Both the position numbers and the translations under genes were made by a program. Of a stretch of 41,713 nucleotides of DNA, positions 25,535 through 32,940 are shown one piece after another. Location: assembly GCA_012522155.1 (NCBI GenBank), contig JAAYKX010000050.1, forward strand, positions 1 through 41,713, written 5' to 3'. The DNA comes from Bacteroidales bacterium. Lineage in GTDB: Bacteria; Bacteroidota; Bacteroidia; Bacteroidales; VadinHA17. The notes under the pieces are model-generated. The model saw nothing but the letters and a program-made list of their open reading frames with translations, was not told where the DNA came from and searched no databases. The stretch's first letter is position 1, and each line of letters opens with the position of its first letter.

Positions 25535-26569
25535 CTAGAGTGTTCCGCAGGAATTTCTCAGTTCAAGACCGGGAGGCAGGCTCACCTGTCTTTTGTATTT
25601 GCTTTTGCCAGCATTTTTCACTTCTGACCAGATCATATTTGAAGCTTTTAATGCAAGGCCTGAAACGGGCTTTTTAAGACAGGTTACCGGGGTAAACATC
25701 AGATCGAATCCCGGGCCGTCTTCCATTGATATCAGAGCAATATCCTGGGGGACACGAAGCTTTTTGTATCTCAGCATGGACATAACCGGATACACAAGTC
25801 CGGCATGCATAATAAGAATTATGTCAGCCCTGAAAGGGGGGCGGAGAAATTGTTCAATCTGGCTGAAATAGTATTCATCATCGGTAAAAGTACTTTCGAA
25901 TTCAACTACAACGGGTTTGTTTATCTGCTGGTCTTTTTCTGTAAGTGCAGAGATCATCAGATCTATTACAGATACATCATATTTTGCCGATCTTTTATCA
26001 GTTGCAATAATAATATTCTTATAGCCGAGTTTGTTTACGTGATCAGCCACAAGCCGTACACCGGCAGCAATATCTGTATTTACCGTGCTGAGTCTTCCGG
26101 TTTTGCTGCTTTTTTCCAAAAGGATAAAAGGATAGGATGCTGTCCTCAGAGTTCTTATAGTTTGATCATCAGCAGTTTCCCCCATCAAAATCAGACCGCT
26201 GAAAAATTTTCTGAAAGATCCCATCATCCGGTCATAGCGCTGATCATCGGGATCTTTTGTTATTATCGAGAATCCCAGTCCTATACTATGAAATGATTTC
26301 TGCAGATATGGGGTGATACTCTGAACAAAGGAATTACCCAATGAAGGAACTACCATTCCGATTATACCGGGTTTTTCTTCATGGGGCGGTATTTTCCCTT
26401 TTTCTTCCTGTGCACTGAAATAGCCCATTTGTCTGGCCATTGCCCATACTTTCTCCTGTGTCTCCTTTCGGATCCCGTGCTGGTCGGCCTTATTGTTAAG
26501 AACCAGTGACACCAGCGTACCCGAGACACCCAATCTGGCAGCAAGATCTTTATTTTTAAATTTTTTCAT
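25535..26569 (-). CDS. LacI family transcriptional regulator
   Basis: A 344-residue repressor of the LacI/GalR family. The N-terminal DNA-binding domain (KNKDLAARLGVSGTLVSLVLNNKADQHGIRKETQEKVWAMARQMGY) contains the helix-turn-helix and hinge, and the rest is a periplasmic-binding-protein-like sensor (GIIGMVVPSLGNSFVQSITPYLQK, LILMGETAD, YKNIIIATDKRSAKYDV, PQDIALISMEDGPGFDLMFTPVTCLKKP). The effector is probably a sugar, but no sugar genes lie next to it in the window, so its regulon is elsewhere or the gene is an orphan. A perfect inverted repeat 33-49 bases before its start could be its own operator. The stop codon is TAG. Confidence 0.92.
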   Translation of the reverse strand: MKKFKNKDLAARLGVSGTLVSLVLNNKADQHGIRKETQEKVWAMARQMGYFSAQEEKGKIPPHEEKPGIIGMVVPSLGNSFVQSITPYLQKSFHSIGLGFSIITKDPDDQRYDRMMGSFRKFFSGLILMGETADDQTIRTLRTASYPFILLEKSSKTGRLSTVNTDIAAGVRLVADHVNKLGYKNIIIATDKRSAKYDVSVIDLMISALTEKDQQINKPVVVEFESTFTDDEYYFSQIEQFLRPPFRADIILIMHAGLVYPVMSMLRYKKLRVPQDIALISMEDGPGFDLMFTPVTCLKKPVSGLALKASNMIWSEVKNAGKSKYKRQVSLPPGLELRNSCGTL

Positions 26570-26601
26570 TCTTCTCTTCTATTGTGACAAATAAATTTAG
26601 G

Positions 26602-26618
26602 CTGTTTTTGGAAAACAG
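26602..26618 (-). promoter_or_regulatory. Candidate operator upstream of the LacI gene
   Basis: A perfect 7-bp inverted repeat with a 3-base spacer, CTGTTTT-TGG-AAAACAG on the plus strand, 33 to 49 bases before the LacI start. A related half-site arrangement, AAAACAGTTTTCC, occurs at 25473-25485 next to the btu promoter. Autoregulation is a common LacI-family trait; the operator role is inferred only from symmetry and place. Confidence 0.35.
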
Positions 26619-26780
26619 TTATAAAAATAATGAATTTTTTCACTGTTTGATTTAAAACTTCCGTTTAAATGTTCCGGTGAAACCCTTCCGGGTCAATCAC
26701 AACCTTCAGGCAACATAGCAGTTCTGCCCTATCTGGCAGACATGAAAAGTCCCGGCTTATACAATATCCATAAAAAAACC

Positions 26781-28751
26781 TTATCGTTTAGGCGGTTTAT
26801 ATCCTTTCTGCTTTGAAGCCTGTTCAAGTCGTTGTTGCCATTTAGATTTAGGAAGAGGTTTCTTCCTGTTTTCCTCCAGGGTAGCCAATACTTTTTCTCC
26901 GTCAATAAATCTTTTTGACAAAATATTCTGCAGCAAGGTTATTGAATTGGCAAGAAAATAATAATAAGTCAGTCCGGATGAAAAATTATTGAAAATGAAC
27001 AGGAACATTACCGGCATCATGTACATCATTACCTTCATTCCCGGCTGGTCCTGGCCTGAAGTGGTCCCGGACATTCTGGTTGTTACAATGGATGACACTG
27101 TCATAAGCAGGGTCCACAGGCTCACATGGTCACCATACCAGGGAATTTTAAAAGGAAGGTTCAGAATAGAATCGTATGTGGAAAGATCAGTCGCCCACAG
27201 GAATGATTCCTGTCTCAGCTCTATGGAAACAGGGAAGAACCTGAACATTGCAAACAGTATGGGAAACTGTAAAAGCATTGGCAGACAGCCCCCCATTGGA
27301 TTAACGCCGGCTCTTTTATAGAGATCCATGGTAGCCTGCTGCTTTTTCATTGCATCTTCCTGTTTGGGATATTTTTTTGCCAGTTCATCCACCAGGGGCT
27401 TAAGGACTTTCATCTTGGCAGTTGACTGGTATGATTTGAATGTCAGCGGATAGAGAACTACTTTTATTAATATTGTAAGAATAAGAATGATAATGCCGTA
27501 GCTGCTGATATATCTTTCAAGCCAGTTGAAAACCGGAATAATAACAAACCTGTTGATCCATCCGACTATGTTCTTGCCTACAAATATTATCTTAACCAGG
27601 TCATAGCCTTCTTTTCGTAATGTCGAAATATGATTCGGACCATAATAAAATTTCAGGGCAATGTTTGTTTCCGGACTGTTTTCAATGGGGATTCCCAATT
27701 CGGAAGTATAGTAACGGATATATTTTTCAGATGTAAGGGTTTTTGCAGATGTTATGGAACCGCTGAGAAAATAATCATCCGTAATAAGCACAGATTAAAA
27801 AAACTGATCAACATAGGCCACCCAGCTCAGTCTGGTGGTAATGTCAACCTTTTCTATTTCCTTGTTTGATCTCAGCCTCAATCCGTCGACATCATCCTGA
27901 TAGTATTTGTACCTGATGGTGGAATACATATCCTCATTCTGTCTTCCTTTTTCCTGCTGAGGCACATACATTCTCCAGTCAAGTTCAATATTATTCTGGT
28001 TTTCAGGAAGAATACCATGCATGTTTTTAAATGTAACATCATAATCCACGCTGTTCTTTCCCGGTGCAAGTGTATACTTATATTCAATATAGCTTTCATC
28101 GTCTGCAGCCAGTCTGAGGACTACGCTAAGCGGTTCCCTGTCTACCCGGTAATGCCTGTTTTGGGAAAGCGGGGTAAAATAGAGGTTATTTGTCTGTACA
28201 GCCTTGTTGTCGGAAGTAAAAAAATTGAATCCGAATACAGTTGAATCACCTGAGAAGAGAATGAGAGGTCTGGAATCATGAGTTGTAAAATCTTTAACCC
28301 TTGCGGAATAGACCCTGCCCCCTTTAAGTGAGATCCTGAGATCTATTTTGTCGTTTTCAAGTGTAATATAATCATCCTCTCCAGCCGCCGATCCTGCAAA
28401 TACACCATATTGCCCGGGGTCTGCCGCGGGCACTGCGCCCGGAACTGTTTGTGGTACTGCTTCGGGTTCAGCAATTGCACTGTCTGCAGGGATTTCTGTA
28501 ATCCCGGGTATTGTGCCGAGTTTCAGGTTCAGTTCACTGATCTTTTCGAGCACATCCGGATGATTGGGTTTGAAACGAAGTGCATTGACATATTCTGTCC
28601 TGGCCCTTTCGAAATTTCCCTTATTATATTCAGCCTCCGCCGTAGTTAATGCTTTTTCAAATTCCTTATTGAGCCGGTTGTTATTATAAAGACTGAAACC
28701 TATAAAGATCAAGAAGATCAGTACCAGTCCTGTAATAGTATTTTTGTCCAT
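26781..28751 (-). CDS. yidC: YidC membrane insertase, frame interrupted by one in-frame ochre codon
   Basis: The frame from ATG 28751 encodes Bacteroidota-type YidC (656 residues if read through). Part 1: TM1 (about 6-23), a short TPR-like insertion (FEKALTTAEAEYNKGNFERA, about 30-80), a proline/alanine linker and the periplasmic P1 domain, ending RLSWVAYVDQFF. Codon 319 (27795-27797) is TAA. The same frame continues SVLITDDYF, as expected in the family (QFF-S/T-SVLI), and holds the whole Oxa1-type insertase core with its five helices, NPMGGCLPMLLQFPILFAMFRFF, and a basic tail. One C-to-A change from TCA explains the stop. Because YidC is essential, this is either a sequence error or a natural split, with the second part possibly starting at GTG 27791. 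Confidence 0.9.
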
Positions 28752-28843
28752 TCTTACTTTTGTTATTTTCTTCCCTGGTAAAAGTCAAGCCTTCCCCCGG
28801 GTACAGACCTGCCCTAATTTGACAGCCTGTTCATTTTCCGGCA

Positions 28844-28873
28844 CAAATATATCTCTAACTTTGGTCAAAGCAA
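28844..28873 (-). promoter_or_regulatory. Promoter of yidC
   Basis: On the minus strand TTG (28871-28873), 19-base spacer, TATATTTG (28844-28851, exact TAnnTTTG). The start near 28840 leaves a leader of about 88 bases. Confidence 0.55.
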
Positions 28874-28902
28874 TAAAAAAATTGTTTCCTGTCAAGGGCT
28901 TT

Positions 28903-31185
28903 TTAGCGGTTATAGTCATCAAATCCTGACTGGTCAATCATTTTGACTTTTTCCTCAAGGATTTTGATCATCTTTTTTGCACTGTCGATCTTTTCTCTTA
29001 CCTCAGAGATCAATGTTTCGGCATTGGGTGACTTGGTAAAAAACCCGATATTGTTTTCCCAGAGTACTATGTCATTTTCCAGCTGCTTGATTTTTGTAAA
29101 GAATTTATCACGCTCATTTCTTATTTTTCTTGACGCTTTGGGATTTGCTTTAAGATTTTCCAGTCTGGAACTGAACCTGAGAATACTCTTGTCTTCATCT
29201 CCGATCTTCAGTCTGTCAAACTCCTTGTTCAGGGCAATACGATATTTGTTTATAATCTCATCCTTCCTGTTAAAGGGAACAAATCCTATTTCAGTCCATC
29301 TCCGCTGAATACCCTTAAGTCTTTCGAAAGCCTCTTGTACGTCCGTTCCTGCCTCAAATTCCTCAAGTTCCTGAATCAATGCCAGTTTGGCTTTAAGATT
29401 ATCTTCATATGATGAGTCCAGCTCACTAAAAAACTCCGCTTTACTGTCAAAGAAATGATCACAGGCCTTCCTGAATCTTTTCCAGACTTTTTCGGATTGT
29501 TTTCTGGGAACGGGACCAATTTCCTTCCAGTTTTTCTGAAGTCTTATAAGGGCATCCGTGGTTGCCTTCCAGTCGGTACTGTCCTGCAATGCCTCTGCCT
29601 GAAGACATAAATCAATTTTAAGCTGAAGATTATTCTGTTGTACTTCCTTATTATCGGCATAGAAACTCCTTTTCTTGTCGAAAAAGCTGTCACAGGCATC
29701 CCTGAATCTCTGGTATACTTTATTGTTTTGTTTTTTGGGCGCAAATCCGATTGTTCTCCACATTTTCTGCAGAGCAATTACTTTTTCAGCCTTTTCGTCA
29801 AACTCCCTGAAATTCGTAATTTCAAGAAGGTTTATTTCTTCCACTTCCTCACACAGGGCTATCTTTGCTTCCAGGTTTTTGCGCTGTGCATCCTTCTGTT
29901 TTTCAAAATATTCGTGATGCCGTTTATTGATTTGTGATGTGGCCTCCCTGAAGCGTTCCCATATTTCATTTTTCACTTCATTGGGAACAGGGCCTATTTC
30001 ACGCCACTGATTATGATATTCCTGCAGAACACGAAAGGCATTTACCGGATTTGGTTCAAGAAGAAGCTCTTCGGCCTTTTCACACAACTGCACTTTGGCT
30101 TCCAGGTTCCTTTTAAGATCAAGGTCACGTAACTCTTTATTGATTTTTATATAATCATAAAAGATTTCCACGTTGTGGTGATAATTTTCCCAAAGATGCT
30201 TGACAGCATTTTGCGGAACCACACCAACCGAATGCCACTCACCCTGGAGCAGCCTGAATTCATTAAAAGTTTTATTGATTGATTCCTCACGGTTGACAAG
30301 TTCTTTTATCTTGTCAATTATCTCATATTTTTTCTTGAGGTTTTCATATTTTTCAGCTTCCTGTACTTTGTTGAAATCAGTCTTCTTTTGCCTGTATTTG
30401 TCAAGAAGATGCTTGACCCTTGCTTCAAGAGGATCAACCCATGACCGGTAATCCTCAAGAGTGCCGCCGCCTTCCAGAAATTTATTCTTCCTTTCTTCGG
30501 CTTCCTGCTTTAACTTTTTATAAAAAAATACCTTTATTCTGTCTACATCATTCCGAATCTCTGATGGTGGCCTGTTATCGATCAGAAGTGCCAGTGTCTC
30601 CACAAGATCATTCTTTGAAAAACCGGAATAATCAACAGGAGGAAGTTCAACATCATCAAGATTTTTGGATTCACCTTCAACTTCCTGTACTGTTTTCCGC
30701 TTCCTTTTTACAGGAATTTTATTCTCTGCAGCCGGCTCACCTTCGGCCGGGGCCTCTGCGACCTGTTCATCTTCAACCGGGGGCTCTGCAATCTGCTCAT
30801 CCTCAGCCGGGGTCTCTGCAGCCGGTTCACCCTCAGCCGGTTCTTCTGTGGCCGATTCCTCTTCAGCCGGGGGCTCTGCAATCTGCTCATCCTCAGCCGG
30901 GGTCTCTGCAGCCGGTTCTTCTGTGGCCGATTCCTCTTCAGCCTGCTCTCCTTCAGCCGGTTCCTCTTCAGCCGCTGCCTCCGCAGCATGCTCTCCTTCA
31001 GCCGGTTCTTTTTCAGCCTGTTCACTCTCTGTTTTTTCCTTCTCCGGCTGATCCTTCTGATTATCTGTAATACTGGCTTCCGGGATTTCCTCACCACTTA
31101 TATTTCTCTCAGTTCCGGCGGCATCTTCAGTTGCCCCGGATTGTTCATTACGAACAGAGTCTTCCGGATCTTTCTCTATTATCAT
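28903..31185 (-). CDS. DUF349 repeat protein with acidic repetitive N-terminus
   Basis: A 760-residue cytoplasmic protein. Residues about 1-160 are disordered, acidic and built of repeats of Pro, Ala and Glu (AEGEPAAETPAEDEQIAEPP type). The rest is helical, with at least five DUF349 units, each marked by the W-x-x-[IV]-G-x-x-P signature: WHSVGVVP, WREIGPVP, WRTIGFAP, WKEIGPVP and WTEIGFVP, ending in a coiled coil (about 680-755). The DUF349 family has unknown function. A good Shine-Dalgarno (AAAGGA) precedes ATG 31185. It lies upstream of yidC on the same strand but yidC has its own promoter. Confidence 0.9.
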   Translation of the reverse strand: MIIEKDPEDSVRNEQSGATEDAAGTERNISGEEIPEASITDNQKDQPEKEKTESEQAEKEPAEGEHAAEAAAEEEPAEGEQAEEESATEEPAAETPAEDEQIAEPPAEEESATEEPAEGEPAAETPAEDEQIAEPPVEDEQVAEAPAEGEPAAENKIPVKRKRKTVQEVEGESKNLDDVELPPVDYSGFSKNDLVETLALLIDNRPPSEIRNDVDRIKVFFYKKLKQEAEERKNKFLEGGGTLEDYRSWVDPLEARVKHLLDKYRQKKTDFNKVQEAEKYENLKKKYEIIDKIKELVNREESINKTFNEFRLLQGEWHSVGVVPQNAVKHLWENYHHNVEIFYDYIKINKELRDLDLKRNLEAKVQLCEKAEELLLEPNPVNAFRVLQEYHNQWREIGPVPNEVKNEIWERFREATSQINKRHHEYFEKQKDAQRKNLEAKIALCEEVEEINLLEITNFREFDEKAEKVIALQKMWRTIGFAPKKQNNKVYQRFRDACDSFFDKKRSFYADNKEVQQNNLQLKIDLCLQAEALQDSTDWKATTDALIRLQKNWKEIGPVPRKQSEKVWKRFRKACDHFFDSKAEFFSELDSSYEDNLKAKLALIQELEEFEAGTDVQEAFERLKGIQRRWTEIGFVPFNRKDEIINKYRIALNKEFDRLKIGDEDKSILRFSSRLENLKANPKASRKIRNERDKFFTKIKQLENDIVLWENNIGFFTKSPNAETLISEVREKIDSAKKMIKILEEKVKMIDQSGFDDYNR
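30777..30941 (-). repeat. Minisatellite in the DUF349 gene
   Basis: Two long direct copies, a 90-bp unit starting at 30777 and a 75-bp unit starting at 30867, share the same sequence apart from a 15-bp (five-codon) deletion in the second; shorter degenerate 15-bp units continue to about 31010. All unit lengths are multiples of three, so the frame is kept while the acidic N-terminal tail changes in length. Confidence 0.85.
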
Positions 31186-31429
31186 AGCAAGTCCTTTCTA
31201 ATTTCAGGTCTCTATTGGAAGTCTTAACCATGTAAGCTATCATGGATGTTTCAAGCTACGAAAATATTGAAATATTTAATAAACTCAAAGACCCTGAGAA
31301 ATTAATATGAGAATCTGTTAATTACATCTTTCATACAATGAGGGTTTAAGTTTATTTTCCGCTTCTTCTTTTAAAATCATCTGTCCGGAAAAAGAATACC
31401 GGATCTTTTCAAAATACCGTGAATGATAA

Positions 31430-31437
31430 TAAATTTG
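31430..31437 (+). promoter_or_regulatory. Candidate -7 box of the 59-residue membrane protein gene
   Basis: TAAATTTG fits TAnnTTTG exactly, with a T-rich -33 region (31406-31409) 20 bases upstream. The predicted start is near 31441, 15 bases before ATG 31456. Confidence 0.5.
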
Positions 31438-31455
31438 CGTAAGAAATAATTTATT

Positions 31456-31635
31456 ATGAGTAACACAAGAATAATACTGATCGTTGCATTACTGGCACTT
31501 GCCGGATTCAGTCTCTATCAGAAACATTCCCGGCGGAAGCAGGAAAAACAGGGGAAGGGACAAAAGGGGGACGATGGAAAATCCAATCCGCCCGAATCAC
31601 AACAGGATGATTACGAGCCCTATTCAGGAAATTAA
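31456..31635 (+). CDS. Small single-pass membrane protein (59 residues)
   Basis: A short open frame: ATG AGT AAC to TAA at 31633-31635. Residues 5-21 form one hydrophobic helix (RIILIVALLALAGFSLY), followed by a strongly basic segment (QKHSRRKQEKQGKGQKG) and an acidic/polar tail ending in DDYEPYSGN. The positive-inside rule predicts the basic part in the cytoplasm and the N-terminus outside. A consensus promoter box sits 19 bases upstream, and the next 6 bases after the stop belong to the convergent HlyD gene. No family is recognised. It could be a small regulator of a membrane complex, but function is unknown. Confidence 0.6.
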   Translation: MSNTRIILIVALLALAGFSLYQKHSRRKQEKQGKGQKGDDGKSNPPESQQDDYEPYSGN

Positions 31636-31641
31636 AATGTT

Positions 31642-32931
31642 TCAAAGTCTGTTTTTCGCGGCAAGATGCCGTAAGGGGTTAACCACCTTTTGCAGAAGTC
31701 TCAGGCTGTCCGTCATTATCTCGGCAGTTCCCTGCATGTTCTGAGTAAATTCAAGTTCCCTGCCATAAAGAGTTTTCAATCCTTCAGGCAGAATTATCTC
31801 AATTATGTAGGCATCCCCGGACGGGACAAGTGATTTGGATTCCACAACCCCACGCACCATTCCGTATTCAAGATAGGGGTATCCGGCAAGTTTGATATTT
31901 ACCGCCTGACCGGGTCTTACTTTTCCCGATCTGTACATTTTGAGGTCAACCCTTCCTATAAAGTTTCCCGGGTTAAGGGGAACGACAGTCAAAACAGGCT
32001 CATCCCTTGCCACCATCTGATTCTGTTTCCAGAATCTTGTAAAAGTTACAATACCGTCTATCGGAGATATGATAAGATAGGTGTTTTCCCAAATTCTTAT
32101 CTGTGCTTTAAGATTATTAAGGGATTCTGTCAGGGATGAAAACAATCTTTCTCTTTCTTCAGTCATTTTAATCCTGTAATCCTGCAGCTCCTGGTTTTTC
32201 CGGGCAAGTTCAAGGCTTTTGGCTGCATGGTCAAGTCTGACATCCTGAAGTTCAATATTAATTTTGTTGAAGGTCTGGCGTGAGATATCAAATTCGCTTT
32301 CTGAAAACACAGCTCCTGCAAAAAGGGATGAATCCCTGGTGAACTTTTTTGCCTCAATACGCTGGTTTTCGACATAAAAACCCTCCTTTTCCTTTACTCT
32401 TCTGATATATTCCTCCAGTCCGGATATTTCCCTTATAACCGAAGAAATCTTATATCCGTAAAAATCATTTTTTACATAGTTTTCATAATCAGACAGGTTC
32501 TTAAGAAAAGTACCCCAGTATTCCTGTATCTCACCAAGTTCAGAAAATGATGGAAGGGATCCGGCTGAAACTGATCCGGGATCCTGTATTTCCTCAATAC
32601 TCTCCCTCAGTTTCCTCACCTGATCAATTGATGCAGCTGTTTCCATCACGGCGAGCAGGCGCCCTGTATGAACCGTTTCACCATCGGTGACATACCAGTT
32701 TAAAATACGTCCGCTTATTTTTGACACCAGGGTAACCGGAGGATTTTCTGTGGTAATCTGTACAGATGACGGCACCACGTTCGGATAACGGATGATCCAT
32801 GCAAAAACCAGGATAATCAGTATTACTGCAGAAATTGCGGCTGTTCCCCACCTTACAAGTCTTCCCGGCGGACTTGAAATAATTTCACGCACAGGTTCGG
32901 AATGCAGTATTTCCGTTTTACTTTTTTTCAT
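31642..32931 (-). CDS. HlyD-family membrane fusion protein
   Basis: The periplasmic adaptor of a type I-like exporter, 429 residues. A cytoplasmic N-terminus of about 25 residues precedes one transmembrane helix (about 29-48: GTAAISAVILIILVFAWII). Then come the half-motif of a biotinyl-lipoyl-like domain (ISGRILNWYVTDGETVHTGRLLAVME), a long coiled-coil hairpin (about 105-265), the second lipoyl half (IISPIDGIVTFTRFW) and a beta-barrel/membrane-proximal end (RPGQAVNIKLAGYPYLEYGMVRGVV). It starts 9 bases after the C39 ABC exporter, with which it surely works. No TolC-like outer-membrane partner was found in the window. Confidence 0.92.
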   Translation of the reverse strand: MKKSKTEILHSEPVREIISSPPGRLVRWGTAAISAVILIILVFAWIIRYPNVVPSSVQITTENPPVTLVSKISGRILNWYVTDGETVHTGRLLAVMETAASIDQVRKLRESIEEIQDPGSVSAGSLPSFSELGEIQEYWGTFLKNLSDYENYVKNDFYGYKISSVIREISGLEEYIRRVKEKEGFYVENQRIEAKKFTRDSSLFAGAVFSESEFDISRQTFNKINIELQDVRLDHAAKSLELARKNQELQDYRIKMTEERERLFSSLTESLNNLKAQIRIWENTYLIISPIDGIVTFTRFWKQNQMVARDEPVLTVVPLNPGNFIGRVDLKMYRSGKVRPGQAVNIKLAGYPYLEYGMVRGVVESKSLVPSGDAYIIEIILPEGLKTLYGRELEFTQNMQGTAEIMTDSLRLLQKVVNPLRHLAAKNRL

Positions 32932-32940
32932 TTCATCAGA

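Noticed and set aside
26621-26780. Structured element downstream of yidC (TCTGCC/GGCAGA and ACCC/GGGT hairpins)
   Set aside because: Stems are short, no T-run follows and no known RNA family pattern was recognised; nothing firm is seen in this spacer.
22308-27797. Stop-codon reassignment to explain the in-frame TAG and TAA
   Set aside because: TAG ends moxR (12368-12370), the LacI gene (25535-25537) and the TPR gene (40216-40218), and TAA ends many others including yidC itself, so all three stops work normally here.
30777-31010. Possible CRISPR array because of spaced repeats
   Set aside because: Repeats are in frame, contiguous, of unequal length and without unique spacers; they encode a protein tail.
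30420-31070. Long plus-strand open frames opposite the DUF349 gene with Gln/Pro/Leu or Ser/Ala repeats
   Set aside because: They are antisense shadows of the in-frame GC-rich repeats in the DUF349 gene; composition is entirely explained by the repeat, with no plausible start context.
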